NCBI GenBank assembly: GCA_037447655.1
Contig: JBBHKE010001167.1
Span: 62,001-126,000, forward strand
Reading direction: 5' to 3'
Origin: Zygnema cylindricum
Taxonomy: Eukaryota; Streptophyta; Zygnematophyceae; Zygnematales; Zygnemataceae
DNA: 64,000 bases
Shown here: positions 1 through 13,200 of the stretch, one piece after another
Position numbering within the stretch: position 1 is the first letter of the stretch
Layout of the letters: the number at the start of each line of letters is the position of its first letter
Notes under the pieces: generated by a model
Seen by the model: the letters and a program-made list of their open reading frames with translations, nothing else
Told to the model about the DNA's origin: nothing
Databases searched by the model: none
Made by a program: the position numbers and the translations under genes

Positions 1-2
1 GG

Positions 3-761
3 CTTTTCGCTACACCGATTTTGTCCACTCTCCGATTCTCACCGGCTCAGTTCACCACCGCCCTCCGGTTTCGCCTTGGCCTCCCCCATCCTCCTTTACT
101 ATGCTCTCTTATTTGTGCACGTGGTCGCGTCTTGGGGGCCGATGGTGTCCATTTGCTTCGTTGCTCCCATGGGGGAGATTTAATCCAGGCGCACGACACT
201 ATTCTCGATGCCGTTGCGAATATCGCTTCAGAGGGGGGCTTTTCTGTGCGTCGAGAAGTTTCTCATATTATTCCCAAGCGTCGGATCGATGTTGTTCTGC
301 TTGATGGTGCCCGTCGCATCTTCGGTGATATTGTTTTGGCGAACCCTACTTCAACTACAGTTGTTGGTCAGGCGGCTCGACATGTTGGGGTGGCGGCTCG
401 TGATGCCGCTAAGGCGAAGGAGCGTGATTATGCCCACCGGGACCCTATGGATGACTTTATTCCGGTGGCGGTCGAGATCTTTGGTTGTCTGGGTGTTGCA
501 ATGGACGAGTTTCTCCGTACTTGCGCTCGATGTGCTTTCGAGCGCCGAGGACAAGGAGCCCTCCTCCTTCGGTCCTTACTTCTTTTTATCGTCAACGCTT
601 ATCTATGGCTTTACAACGAGTGCAAGCTTCTATTCTCCTCCGATCGGCTGTTGCGGCTATGGATCGTCGCATGGTTCCGGAACTCCCTCAACGTGCTCCC
701 CCGGGATGGGGGGACTTACGAGGTTGCTTTTTGTAGTTATTTAATTGGGTTGGGGTTGTAG
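3..761 (+). pseudogene. 3' tail of a retroelement-like ORF, 5'-truncated by window edge and frameshifted
   Basis: The frame is open from base 3 with no ATG, so the gene starts before the window. Around 150-205 it encodes HLLRCSHGGDLIQAHD and around 275-335 RRIDVVLLDGARRIFGDIV. A His/Cys knuckle followed by an R-x-D...GD pattern resembles the C-terminal knuckle/endonuclease-like tail after the reverse transcriptase in some plant retroelement ORFs; that is inference from memory of the family. No RT motif lies inside the window. From about 587 a second frame carries YRQRLSMALQRVQASILL, which reads like the expected family C-terminus, while the first frame becomes hydrophobic nonsense. A frameshift between about 510 and 560 is therefore likely. 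The T-rich stretch after 764 would be its 3' UTR. It could instead be an unrelated domesticated nuclease-like gene. Confidence 0.55.
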
Positions 762-2499
762 TTATGGCTTTGTCAATTGTCGTGCTTTTCATTTTGAGTT
801 TGGCTGCTTTTAATTTCCTTGTTGTTGTTTTCTTTTTGTTTTTGTTGTGCTGTTATTTTATTCCCCTGTTGGTAGTTTTTCAGTTTCGGCCATGCCACCC
901 CTTTTGTACCCCTGGACTCAGATGGTTTACCATCGTGCTTTTTAATTTATCCTGCATATAAAGCCTTGTATATTAGCTATAGGGACAAAATAGGATTTTT
1001 TAATTCCTTTTTAGGTACAAGTGTCTCAACTTTGGGGCGCCAAAATGAACAATACAGCGCTTCATGGTGTGATCATAAACTCTAATATGGACCCTGTTAA
1101 ACACCGCGGTAGTTCGACAATTACTCATATATTACATATTGGTGCTTTGGACCTTGAATGTCTGAGCTTTACGTGATTTGAACCTGTGTCATTGAAATTT
1201 ATTATTAATGAACTTAATATTGTACTATGTTTTGTTACTGTCACTATGCACTTCAAAGTCCTGGCATCAGTTTCTTCATGGCGCTGATAATCAATTTTAA
1301 ATGATGCATTATCTCAGTATCTGAACGTTTCCATGTACGATTTCATCATTTTTAGACTTCTGTTACGAAATTACTGAAAGAGTTCAACTGGCTCAAACCC
1401 AAATTATTTGGAGTCAGTAAGGGTGGCTTGTACGGGCAGAAAAAACTATAGGGTATCACGCAAGTTGGAAAACAAATAGCGTCAGACCTAGTTCCCGGCG
1501 TAGAGAGAAAAGTACATTATCCACACTTTGAGTACACAACAAGTTTCTTTACAAAAGAAAGCACAAAAGAGTCATTTTGTGACTGGTCTTAAACTCTTAC
1601 TTGCCTTCAACAGCAACAATCCCTTTCAAGGAGGCATGTGCATTGGCCTTGAGTCGATTTATCTTCAAATGGGTTACTACTAAGTTAACACATTGAGCTG
1701 ACAATGCGGGACAAGTTTGGGGCAGACGATTCTCTAATTTTAAGCTTCAGCATGCAAATCATCGCTACAGCATGCAAACCATCTTTCAGGCTGTGTCTTC
1801 CACTATACCAAGAATTCACAAAATCTGTGGATGGCGAGTTGATCCATAGTAGATGGATGATGAATGCAAATGGCAGCTGTGTTTTTAAATTCTTCCAAAT
1901 GGACCTTAAAGATATAACAGTTAAGCTCTACTAAACACATGCAATGGTGTAACAGTCCGAGGTAAGTCATAACGAGGTGCATTTGAAAAGGAATGCCTTA
2001 CTGGCTTGCAAGCCGGGCTCCTAAGCTCTCTAAAGTGTTGAAACACAAGGAGCATCGATGGGAAAAAAATAAATTTCAGCGAACAAAACATCTGTCAGAC
2101 ATGGTAAGAACCAAGTTTACCTCACTTTCATACGTGAGAAATAAACTCACATGTGAGACAAAAGCCACGTGGGGGACACGTGGGACAACACATTTAGTTC
2201 ATGCGTTTTTGGATTGAGTCAACAGTTTTCCAATGTGTGACATTGTCACAATTGCACAAAAATCTGCATGCATCAAAACACTACCTCCTCATAAAACGTT
2301 AGTGATAAAATTCACGCCCCTCGGAAATATTACCTCCTAACAATACGACAGTGAAAAAACTACCCGATGCAAAACGGCTTTAAAAAAACTGGCCTACAGA
2401 AACACTGTCAGAAATTCAAAGTGCTGAAAAAAGTACTCGTGAAACATTGTAGATCGCATAAAAACTACTGATGACATTTTTTATCCCAAACCCAAAGCA
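762..2499. other. Intergenic stretch with nothing recognised
   Basis: AT-rich sequence between the retroelement tail and the 3' flank of eIF3h. Open frames are short, and no coding motif, tRNA or clear terminal inverted repeat was seen. The distal part may hold the eIF3h 3' UTR. Confidence 0.5.
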
Positions 2500-2505
2500 T
2501 TTATT
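2500..2505 (-). terminator. Candidate poly(A) signal of eIF3h
   Basis: Reads AATAAA on the minus strand, about 200 nt past the eIF3h stop codon. Position and motif fit, but short AT-rich motifs are frequent here. Confidence 0.3.
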
Positions 2506-2706
2506 GTAAAAATCTATAGCTCTAGTAACACAAATAAATGGTAAATTTACCTCAATTCATTCATCAAAGGCACAGAGAGATAACGGGAACAACACAATAA
2601 GAGGAACATTTTCCGACAGGGCAAGGAGGACGCATTTCCCAATTGATATCATCATTATTTGGAACAAAAAGGATGTAGAAGCCAAAACGCTACAAACAGT
2701 TTTATA

Positions 2707-5700
2707 CTAAGCATGTTTTGCCTGGTCTTCGTGAAAAGCCTCCATCAAGTACATCTTCCCAACATTGGAACCGGCAAACCTACACAAGTCAAAAAACAAG
2801 TTTTGGTCAATAAACTGAAACCCTAAAAAAACAAAAAGTAAAAAAAAATGGAGGGGAACATCAGACTTCACAGTAGCGGATCAAAAAGAACCACTTGCAA
2901 CTACAGTTTCCACAGTTCATCCATAAATGGACAATAAGCAACAACGGGTTAAGATAAGGAAAACGCACGAATTGATTTGTGAACAATAATTAGATATCTG
3001 GTTTGTGATGAGATAGGAATCAAGACGAGATGGTTCAGGTAAAGGCTTGAAAATAGGATTGCTGGGATCCTCCTCTGGCAAAGGTTCTTCCCCTGCTGCT
3101 CTCCGGGCAGCGTTTTCGGCTCTGCCCAAGCCCAATTTCTTCCCACTAGTTAGTATCTCATTAGTTATATGGTTATTATTCGTTAGTAAATCATTAGTTA
3201 ATTGGTGATTAATAGTTAGTAACTCACTAATTAGAGTCCAGCCGCTAACACGAGCAATCGCATACGTGTAGTTACCCTAAAAAGAACAACTGCCGATTTC
3301 AACTAAATATCTTAACCTTCGTGAAGATATCTATGCTTAGTGAATAGAAGTTGTATTTTAAAAAGAATAGATTGGAAACAATCACCTCCGTTTCTGCTGC
3401 CATGCTAACTGCTGAGCTTGCTGCCTCGCCACATTTCGCGTATGATATTGAAACTGCATGATATAGAAAAGACCCACAAACGTTTACAAACCGAAAAGAA
3501 GAAAAGAAAAAGAGGAGGGGGAGGAGGGGAAAACATTTTCGGGGACAACGAGACAACCAAAAAGCATAAGCGTTTGCAAACCCAGAGAAGAAGAGGAGAA
3601 AAACTACCTCCTCAAATAACCAAATACACGACTAAGAGTATACTTGACCAAGTATGTAACCCAACAAAGGCAAAAGGATCACTGGAGGGGAATCAGATAT
3701 GTTGGAGTTCAAATATCCAGTGACACTACATAAATGAAAGGTCTTTTAAGTTCTTTTTACCACCACCCAGAAAAGTACGTTTCCAACCAGCAACTCTCAG
3801 CTTAGAGTAACCAACCAGAAGTGAATTAAACTCTAAAGAACGAAACCCTTTCAAAGTCCCACCCAAGTTATGGAGGGTGATGGGTTTTCAGAGGGATTTT
3901 AAAAAGAGAAAGTGACGGGTTCTTGACAAGAAAGTACCTTTTGCTGTTCCATGCCAAGATCATCCATACACTCGATCAAAAACTCCAAATTTTTTTCAAG
4001 GAACGGGTTTGTTGACAGAGACAACCTGTCCACATCAGCCTAGTTCCTCACAGGTAACCCCGTCAGTCATGGCAATCATTTATTTCAGTTTTTTAACCTA
4101 TTTTTTTCAAAGTACATGGCTAAATTCAACGTTAAAAAAGGAGAAGGTTTGAAGTAGCGGAATATTACCTGTGTTGCTGGAGCATCTGACTCCAGTTCCC
4201 CCATTAGTGTACTAACAAGTAAGGAATTAGAAATTCTGACCTGCAAAACATAAATGAACAGATAAGGCATATGAATAGGGCCTTGCAAATAACTGCTCTT
4301 TCTACCGACCTCCAAAACAATTTAATATGGCCAGCACTCTCACTAAACATCTTAGTCAGCATACGTCTATATAGACTTTTGAACATAGAAGGTTAACCTT
4401 TTTCGCAATTTAAAAAAAAGGGGAGGTCGTGCAAAAACGTAGAAGATTTTTATGGATCATTAAACCTATCATCATACTTGTGCAGTCACGTCTACTATTT
4501 TATATCTGGCGAGTGACATACAAGGAAGGCCCAAGCTGGTGTCAGAATGGTAAAAAAAAAAAACAAGCTCGAACGCTCTGAAAATAATTTTGAATGATGA
4601 GTGCAAGGAGGTGATGGGCTTACTGGTAGCTCTTCAAAAATGTCTTGCCACGAAATCTTTTTTTCTCTCAGCCTGTTGTCCCCAACCCAAATGCAATCTT
4701 TTCATATTAAATGTTTTCCTATCTTGCAAGGTATTTGTGTCTTCCAAAGCTGGCAAACAACAGTACACAGCCCATCGTTACTAATGTTAAACATTTTCCA
4801 GTCACTAAAACATCTTTAGCTTTGTTTTTATCCGTTGAATTTCTTTTTGTAATAGATCAGTCAGAACCTGATGGTTAGAGACGTAAGTTAAAGACGCATG
4901 TTAAAGACCATTTTAGTGCCCAAAAAATGATTAACACTGATAGCGATAGCAGTGTAGTACCCACAAACAATAAGCATCATTTGCCTCTTTAAAAACATTT
5001 TTTCCCCTATTTTCTGCATATTTTGAAAGCAAACCGAGCGGTTGCAGACGCACTGCTCACTGACAAAATTGTTGGCACGGTAGAGCTCCATGAAACTGTC
5101 CTTTAGTTTCAGAGCTTTAACTGCAAGAGCTCCCTGATTGGACCGCAGTGGATCGTAAATGATACACACACATCGCTTAATGTTCTCCTGCAATCCCAAA
5201 ACCCCATTTTATGATCATATAATCATAATATCAATTACTCTAAGATTCCCTTGATCCCAATGCATGAGAATATCCTTAACACTAACGACTCATTGCTATG
5301 AGAGTTACTCTTTTCTCCGGCAATTAAGAGTCATTGATCTGTCTGATCAATTCTTCTGTTTTTTATTTTGAGACATGCTAAGGTCTGGCTTGGATTTGCT
5401 ACCATGTGTAGTCCTTTGAGTGTAGGCATATGTTTGCATATCAATGAGGAAAGCCAAATCTCAAGCAGAAAATGGGGACTTATATTCCATCAAGGAAGAT
5501 AAACCACATTTCCATTGATAATACTTGTAAGAACGCACAATATGTCCTCAAGTTCTGCATTTTATTGACTATGATAAAAAGTGATGGGCAACAATTCAAG
5601 CATTTACTTCTAATTTCAATTATTCTTCAGGTAACCTTGCAGTTTTTGATTTTTTATTTATAATCATGCCTCATAATCCATGTTCACCAACTGTCAGCAC

Positions 5701-8700
5701 TTTCCTCTTATGTCCAGCAGCCCCCCAAGTGTGCAAAAACTCGCACAGAGAAAACAAATAGGAAAAAAGGGGCTTAAAATTCAAAGACCTCAAATGCTTC
5801 CCAAAACCTACAGCTATTCTTTCTTTATAGCTGGCCTAACAGATAATTTTATTTTTTTAACAACAGCACAAGATGTTCACCTGATAATTGAGGAAAGTGT
5901 CAATAAGGTCAAGTGTCTGATAGCTTCCCATGTATGTCGACTGATACCTGCAATTTGAGCAGCAAAATCTATAAACATCCTCAACGATTTCAAAAAAGTC
6001 CCACAAAAAACCCTCCATGAATCAAGAAAACCCACATTAATAATCTTGACGATTTAAGTTACGCTCCACTTACTGTCAAACCCGAAAACCAGCTACATTA
6101 CGATTCACCAGCGAAAAGAGTACTCTTAAAACCCATAACGAGTTGGAAAAGTAAAAAGGTAGCCAAGATCAAAATCCAGTAGTAAAAGGTAGGCGCAATC
6201 AAAATCCAGTAGTAAAAGGTAGGCGCGATCAAAATCCAGTAAAAAGACAATGACAGAACTAAGCATCAGCTTTCAACCAAAAGCAGAACACCATAACCGT
6301 GATGTATAAAGGTACTCCGTCAACCATAGAAGAAATCGAAAAAAACATCACCCACTTGCTCCCAATGACAAATATCAATACTTCAGTCTTGAGCAACTCA
6401 ATGATATGAAACAGACTAGTCCAACATTTTGAACCTCCCCATAAACCTATCTCCTCATCCAATTCTGAGAACCTACACAGTTGGTGGCAAAACACTAACC
6501 AGCCGATAGTATTATTGTCAATGTTAACTTCTCGAAGGCAACGCATCATCTCAAGCTGGTAAAGAGCTCCATCTGTCTCTTCCTCCTCGTCATCTCCTCC
6601 CCGACTCTGGACCACACCCAGACATGGTTCATTCCAAAACTTCAACATCCCCTTTTTGACATCTCCATTTAACATCTCCTTTGCACCTTTTTGAACACAA
6701 CAAACCTCATACATGTTGATAGGTTGCTAACGTAATAATCAAAACACTGTCGCAGCCAAAGATGTCTCACTGAAATCGTGGCTTTCACAAGAGTACACCA
6801 TAACAACTAAAATTCCCTAATAGTAACTCACAGGAAAAGGGAAGCAGCTCGTCACTTCCAAGGTGCTACCAATGTCAAGGCCAAGCAGAAGCCCTGTAAC
6901 CAACTGAGGCATACATTCTTTACAGTGCTTGATCATCTTCAAAATAACCTGCACAAAAAAAACCGCCTCAACTGTTGGCGATTTTCCACCTTGCCAGAAG
7001 CTTGTTGCAAGTCATGTCTAATCTCACAAGAATTATCAAGCAGAAACAAATTAGCAACTATAAGAGGAAATTTGTGAAACAAAGCTGTTTTTTTGCAAGT
7101 TTTTGGTGTAAGTGATCAATTTGCAAGATTACAAGGTGTCAATTTGCTCGTCTGTCATTGCAAATTAGAAATAGGCCAAGAGCTGATCTGATCTCAACTC
7201 CCAGTAAGTTCGTAACCCAAAGGGATATCACTTTAACAAGACGAAAATAAGTGTTTTGTGAGTGGAGAAACATACTGATCCATCGATCAGAACAGACCGA
7301 AGTGGTTTAACTCCCTCTTCTGTTGCAGCAGCCTGAGCGAAGGACCGCATAGGAGCACCTGCAGTTCATCAACCGGTTACATTCTGAATTAGAAACAACT
7401 TTCTCTGTAAGCCACCTCTTTATGTCGCCTGCAAAACCATTTTAGCAACTCCAGCAATAATTCCGCATGTTTTGATCAGCCAACTGGCCTATGTCTTCAA
7501 AATTCTTTGCGCTTTCACTTTATTTTGAAAGAATAAGGTCATAATGCAACAGCCTCAGTCAACAAGGCATTTCACAAGAAGTCATACGACCACAAGCCAC
7601 AATCTTGACACAATGACAACAAGAATACAAACGGACCCAAAAAACAGAAAGTAAAAACAGAAATGATATATATGTATGTGTGTGGGTGTGTGTGTGTGTT
7701 TCCACATTTTAGAAATAACAGGCAAATTTGCTGAAATACAGCAAGGAAAAATAGGAGGACTGAACCCACATCTCCAACTACACAACATTTCCAACAAATG
7801 ATTAAGGCCTCAGCGCTCATGCAATGGCCAAATAAACTGATGCAATGAATTAAAATAAAGTCATCCTATTTTACAAGCAAGAATGCGCATAACCGACCAT
7901 CCTAAATTAAGATTATTGCGAATAATGTGAATAGGAACGAGACAACAAGATGTACATAAACTACAATACGTTCAACGTTCTCGGCAAATTTTGACAATTA
8001 TGATTTTGGAGAGTACATATATAAATGAAACTTCTACACCCTATGACAACAAAAATTGAAAAGAGAAAAAGGTGAATTGCATCTAACATCGGCTTAAAAA
8101 CGACCATCACCACCATGTACTTTATTAAACCTACACTGTAAAAATGTTTTGGACTAGTTCCAGTCTACAAAATAGTCAAATGAATTTCATGGAGTAGGAG
8201 AAACCAATGAACATGCGACATTGCAACTAAAAATTCCATTATTAGGGTAACTACACATACGCAAATACCGGCTTTCCTGGACAGTAACTGCAGTAATCGT
8301 AAATAAAAGTGAACAATGCATGCAATATTATGTATGATTCACCACGGTCAATAACCGCGGACTGCACAATTATGCTAAAATGACACGGCTAAAAGTTCAT
8401 TTTCATGTTGCTGATGTCCAAAACTTTTCCCGAAGCTATCCATTTTTTTCTCATGGTGGTCATCAATTCACTGTTACAGCATTGTTTTCATAGTGAGTTC
8501 AATAATACTCTTTGCGACTATTTAAAAGAAGTCGATGTCCACAATAGCCCAACATGACCCATGTTCTTCCATTGATGTAAAAATACCCTAGCTGCCAAAT
8601 AATCCTTTCAAGTTGACACCACCAAAAGTGTCGTTTTACCAAGCTTGACACAGCCATTCTTTGGCTAACAGGTGATAATGACTCTTGCTTTAGCCGACAA

Positions 8701-9003
8701 AAGCTTTATTAAATCCACAGAATACATCATTATAATAATTCCCACAGCTGTACTTTAGGTGTGGAAATTCTGCCCAAGCTGATTACCAGCAAAGATTCAG
8801 AGGATACAATTTTCCGACTATCCATCGTGAATATGAGCATGCTTACCTCCATGTCTATGCAGACAGAAAAATCAGAACGACCATGACAAGAAAGCAAAAC
8901 AGAGTAGTGACTAGTCCTTCATGAACGATGTTACTCAAGTCCAAGTGACCAGAAAAAAATCACCTGAAGGTTCAGCCACCGATTCTCCTTTACCCTTCAG
9001 CAT
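2707..9003 (-). CDS. TIF3H1: Eukaryotic translation initiation factor 3 subunit H (eIF3h), 12 exons
   Basis: eIF3h is an MPN-domain subunit of cytosolic eIF3, which in plants supports reinitiation after uORFs. Exons: 9003-8964, 7358-7276, 6948-6832, 6606-6500, 5947-5881, 5187-5054, 4672-4624, 4240-4169, 4039-3938, 3453-3386, 3121-2969, 2779-2707. They total 1065 nt (354 aa); plant relatives are about 337 aa. Recognisable blocks are [50 protein letters not shown] and [14 protein letters not shown]. The MPN domain spans about residues 35-170. The catalytic JAMM His-x-His set is absent, as is normal for this subunit. A helical Gln/Arg-rich tail follows residue 258. The least certain part is the 40-nt first exon, separated by a 1.6-kb intron; its phase fits exactly. 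The gene is head-to-head with DPH2. Confidence 0.95.
6151..6240. repeat. Three tandem 30-bp units in eIF3h intron 4
   Basis: Units start at 6151, 6181 and 6211 and share the core ATCAAAATCCAGT. The first unit is more diverged. They lie between exons 4 and 5. Confidence 0.9.
7667..7699. repeat. TA/TG microsatellite in eIF3h intron 1
   Basis: A run of TA then TG dinucleotides with one GGG interruption, inside the long first intron. Confidence 0.9.
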
Positions 9004-9124
9004 GGCGAAAAGAGACTGAGGAGGAAAGGGAGCTGGAGAATAAAGCTAAACTGCTCGTGAAAAGAAATGTGCCTTGACTCTGTAGAAAAAGCTGCAAAGA
9101 AGAGAAATTGCCAGTTGCTTATTT

Positions 9125-9132
9125 TTAGGGTT
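9125..9132 (-). promoter_or_regulatory. Telo-box-like motif upstream of eIF3h
   Basis: Reads AACCCTAA on the minus strand, about 120 bp upstream of the eIF3h ATG. Telo-boxes (AAACCCTAA) are a known feature of plant promoters for translation-machinery genes. This one lacks the first A of the consensus, so function is inferred. Confidence 0.4.
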
Positions 9133-9440
9133 CTGTATCTTTGTTTGCCTAAGGCGAGGGGCTTACGGCCTACCGTACGTCAATTCCTCAACTTTAAATA
9201 CAGTACGGTGCCAATGTACTTTTCACTTTTAAATATTTTACTGTACTCTGAACTTTATTTACTGTGTACATCCTTTCTGCAGTTTTGTTACAGCAGCGAT
9301 GTTTCGTTTCGACCGTATGTATTGTAATGTAGTTATGTACCCATTAAATATGAGCAACTGTAGTGTAGCTTAAACTATGCCTCATATCTGTCTTCCAAGT
9401 ATGAATTCTTTAAATTGTCGTTGCCATCGGCCACGCATAG

Positions 9441-9502
9441 AAATCAAATTCAGGAGCTATCAAATCAAATTCAGGAGCTATCAAATCAAATTCAGGAGCT
9501 AT
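9441..9502. repeat. Three tandem 21-bp units
   Basis: A near-perfect 21-bp unit containing AATTCAGGAGCTAT is repeated three times in the eIF3h/DPH2 intergenic region. The last unit runs into the target-site duplication of the MITE that starts at 9506. Confidence 0.95.
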
Positions 9503-9505
9503 CAG

Positions 9506-10096
9506 CATAGATGTCCAATTCGTACGGATTTGGACTTTTTTACGAAAACTACGTAGTATTCGTTTGTTTCGTAGCTTTCGTAAATTTCGTACGCCTCACA
9601 CTGTACGATAAATTGTACGGACACTAAAAAAAATTGCTTCATTTGCGCGCGCGTATTTTTTGTGTCTTCCACTCCGTCTTCAGAAGGAAGCCGCCGTTGG
9701 AGACGCCGTCAATTCCGCCGCTCGTCGCTTGTTCGTTGCACTTTTCAGTTTTGCACTTTCGCTTCATTTGCGCGCGCGTATTTTTATCTGAGCGGCGAGC
9801 CGCGGAATTTATGTAGTCTCGCGCGCGTATTTTTATGTCCTCCACTCCGTCTTTAGAAGGAAGCCGCCGTTGGAGACGCCGTAAATTACGGCGCTCGCCG
9901 CGAGTTCGTTGTACTTTTCAGTTTTTTAGGGTATTGAATATTGAAAAATTTTGAAATTTGAAAGTCCAAAAAAAGTACGAATTTTACCAACGAATTTTAA
10001 AAGTTTGAAATTGTTTTATGTTCACTCTACGTAGTATTCGTTACAGTACAGTACAGTAGTTTACTCCGTGCGTTTTATGCGCATAGGACATCCATG
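9506..10096. mobile_element. hAT-like MITE, copy 1 (591 bp), upstream of DPH2
   Basis: Ends are CATAGATGTCC on the left and GGACATCCATG on the right. They are flanked by GCTATCAG (9498-9505) and GCCATCAG (10097-10104), an 8-bp target duplication with one mismatch. The interior carries CG-rich repeated blocks (GCGCGCGTATTTTT, GGAAGCCGCCGTTGGAGACG) at about 9645-9730 and 9770-9900, shared with copy 2 at 54002-54772. There is no transposase, so it is non-autonomous. Assignment to hAT rests only on the 8-bp duplication and the CA start. Confidence 0.8.
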
Positions 10097-10291
10097 GCCA
10101 TCAGTGATTTGACAATTTGTGCTTATAGAAAACGTACATTGCAATGTGTACTGTACCAGAAAATGAAGAATTCTGGATTTTCAATTCGTCATACGAATGA
10201 AGTAAAAGTGAAACGCAACAAGATGCTCGTTAAAGTGGTCAATTTTTTCGGAAGGTTCTTTGACCCTTCGTAGCTGGATAACCTTTCGGCC

Positions 10292-13200
10292 ATGGCTGCT
10301 GTTTCCCTCCCCGAGGGTATCACAAGCCTGGAAGAGAGATACGAGGTGCGGGAAACCGCGGAGTATATCCTTGGACGCGGGTTTACTCGAGTTGCGCTTC
10401 AGGTAATACTCGGGGTGTTAACTTGGACCCGGGAGACTGTTACTGTGATTCTATTCCTGTGCGCTGTGATGTTTGCGAGTCTTAGGGTAATTGCAGTGAA
10501 GATATTTTTCCTGCTTGTGAGGGTGAACTGTGCAGTTCGAGGGTAATTCGTACTTAAAATTACCCCAGAAACTATAAAGTTTACGCTCAAAGCGAGGGCA
10601 AAACTTCGACAGTGTAATTATCCTATCTGTCTCAGAGGATTTTCCATGTTGCAAGGAATGATAGATTTTTTTCCAGGGCGGGTTGGCGCAGGGCAGTTTC
10701 CTGATCAATTGTTGGCAGACAGCGTTAGGGTTGCTGGAGCGTTAAACCGGCTTCTCCAAAACAGTCCAGGTGTCTGTATTTCTGACGAGACGACAGAGGG
10801 AAATGCGTGTAGGCGGGATTCTGACAAGAGTCATGGTGTGCCAGAAGGGAACTGCAATGGAGGCTCCTGCAAGGAGCTCCATTCAGGCTGTTATCAAGGA
10901 GTCTGCTGTTCATTTTTTGCGACTCAGAGAAGAGGAGCTGTTAAACTTTACGTGCTTGCAGATAGTACTTATGCTAGCTGCTGTGTTGATGAAGTTGCGG
11001 CAGCACATGTGAAGGCAGAGTGTGTGGTTCATTACGGACCTGCTTGTTTTACCCGGTATGCTTCAATTTCAACTGTGACTTTTCCTTGCCTTTTGATTTC
11101 TTGCTTGTCACTATTTCAAATTTGCATTTTCCTTGCCTTCTGGTTGTTTGCTTGTCGCTTGGTGACTTTTATTTGATTTGTTTGTAACCGCTCACAGAGC
11201 TGCAGTTTAAGGGGAAAGTGTATTTATTAAGCATTAGAGATGCAGCTTTGGAGGAGTTTGGGAAAATCATTTGTAGTTCGGGAGTATGAGTCAGTTTCTG
11301 TGGGATGGCTACAGCACTTCTCGTCTTCCTGTGCGCTTCATATTTGGACAGGCACCCATAGATGTAGGAGATTGTGGAAAGCAGCTAGCGAATTTCGTAG
11401 CCAACATCGCTTCTCCTGTTCTGGTGAGTTTGTTGAGCCGATTCTACTCTGGTCATGCGATTTTAGGTAGCTGAATGCTTGGCAGTAGGTTTGTCAATCA
11501 CATCAAGTAAACGTGTTCTGCTATCAGCGTTAATGTTTTTTTGCCACTTAACTTTTCTCCGTGCACACGTGTCCATTTCATTTGGAGAACCTTATTTGGA
11601 AGGTTTACCTTTCTATCGCAATCGTTCAAGTGTGCATGGAGGGAAAATTAGGTTTAAGGCCGACGAAAACGTTAAAGCTAATGGTGTTACAAGGGTTTGT
11701 TATTCATGTGTGGGTTATGGTTAATAACATGAAATTTTTGTTGTCGGAATTGAATGTATTATAAAAACAGATATGGGAAAAATAGGCTTGATGGCTTGTG
11801 AAAAAATTCAAGAATGTATAAGATGTATGCTGCATGGATCTTACTTATTGTGTGTTGTTTATTGAATTGGGATTTTATTTGCCATATCAATTTGGAAAAT
11901 CCTGGGGTTAGTAGTAACTAAAATAACCGTGTTTGTTTTTTCGTTTGAGAGAACATAAATTTATCAAGTTGATGTTTAAATTAGTACTCGGCCCGGTTTG
12001 GCCTGAAACCGTTTCAAACCGAATTAGACTGGTTTTTTGTGTGTTAAGGTGTGTACACAAGAATCAGATTCAATGTATCGATTTCTTGAGTTTAGAAACC
12101 AATGTCTTTGTGACCTAGACTCGGATTGAGAAAGTGCATACATTTTAGTCCATATGTAATGAAACTGATTTATTATTAGAAATGGTATATGTCGATCAAA
12201 CTGCGATAAACATTGAATTTGAAAGTTTTGAACCCACTGATTGATATCCTTTTCTTATATTTGGGAAATAGTCAGGCCTGTGAGGCTACGAAAACATTGA
12301 ACTTCTGCGTGAGCTAGTGTATTTGTTTTGAACATTGTCAACAGTTCTTTACATAAGTATGAGTACTTGTTTCCATTTTGCGATACTTTTTGTGCTTCAC
12401 AAGAAAATTATTTTTTGTTTAAATGTGCTTCTTGTAGTTTAATCGTGGTTCTATGTATGTAAATATGTTGATGGTGGCAACTATATTGGAACTAGCGGCG
12501 ATTTGAGTTGTCATTTGATCTGGGGGAGTGCCTGTAAGTTTATCTCGATGGCCTGTAATAGTTCGAAGGCTCATTCGGTTATTGTGGTGTCTAATGTTTC
12601 AAGTTCCTGACAGAATTTGACCAGCTTTCACCTGGATTTGTTCAATAATTGTTGCTATTGAAGCCTGGTTTTGGAAATCCTCAGATGCGCACAAAAAAAA
12701 GAAATGAATATGGGGGATGGTGGACCTGTAGTCTGTTCAGTGTCCTTGCTGATGTTGCATAAGGTTCTTTTTCAGGTTTTGCATGAGTTGGTTTATGCCC
12801 ATGCAATCTCGGAAGTGGAACAAATTTTGCGGTCAACTTTGGTAAAGGCAGGGAAGGAAGACAGAGCTCGATTGCTGACAGTGGCAACTCTGGCTTTGGA
12901 GTCAAAGGAAATGGAGCCAATGCAAGGCTTAATGGATGATTGGCAAGTCGTCGCAGATGAAGGCTTGGGAGGGTTGAGGTGGTCTCTAGCAAGAGGGCAG
13001 AGCATAGAGGAGACAACAATTCTGTGGATTGGGAACGAGTGCACGGCTCTTACAAACTTGCTGCTTTGCCGTAGTGGCTGCAAGGTTTTTCCTTTATCCC
13101 TTTTTGTGTTAGTTATTGGTCCCGCATGAAGTCAAGGTGCACTCATGTTTCAAAAGGTGTCATTTGACCCCGTTCATTGATATTCTGGTGTTTTGGTTAC

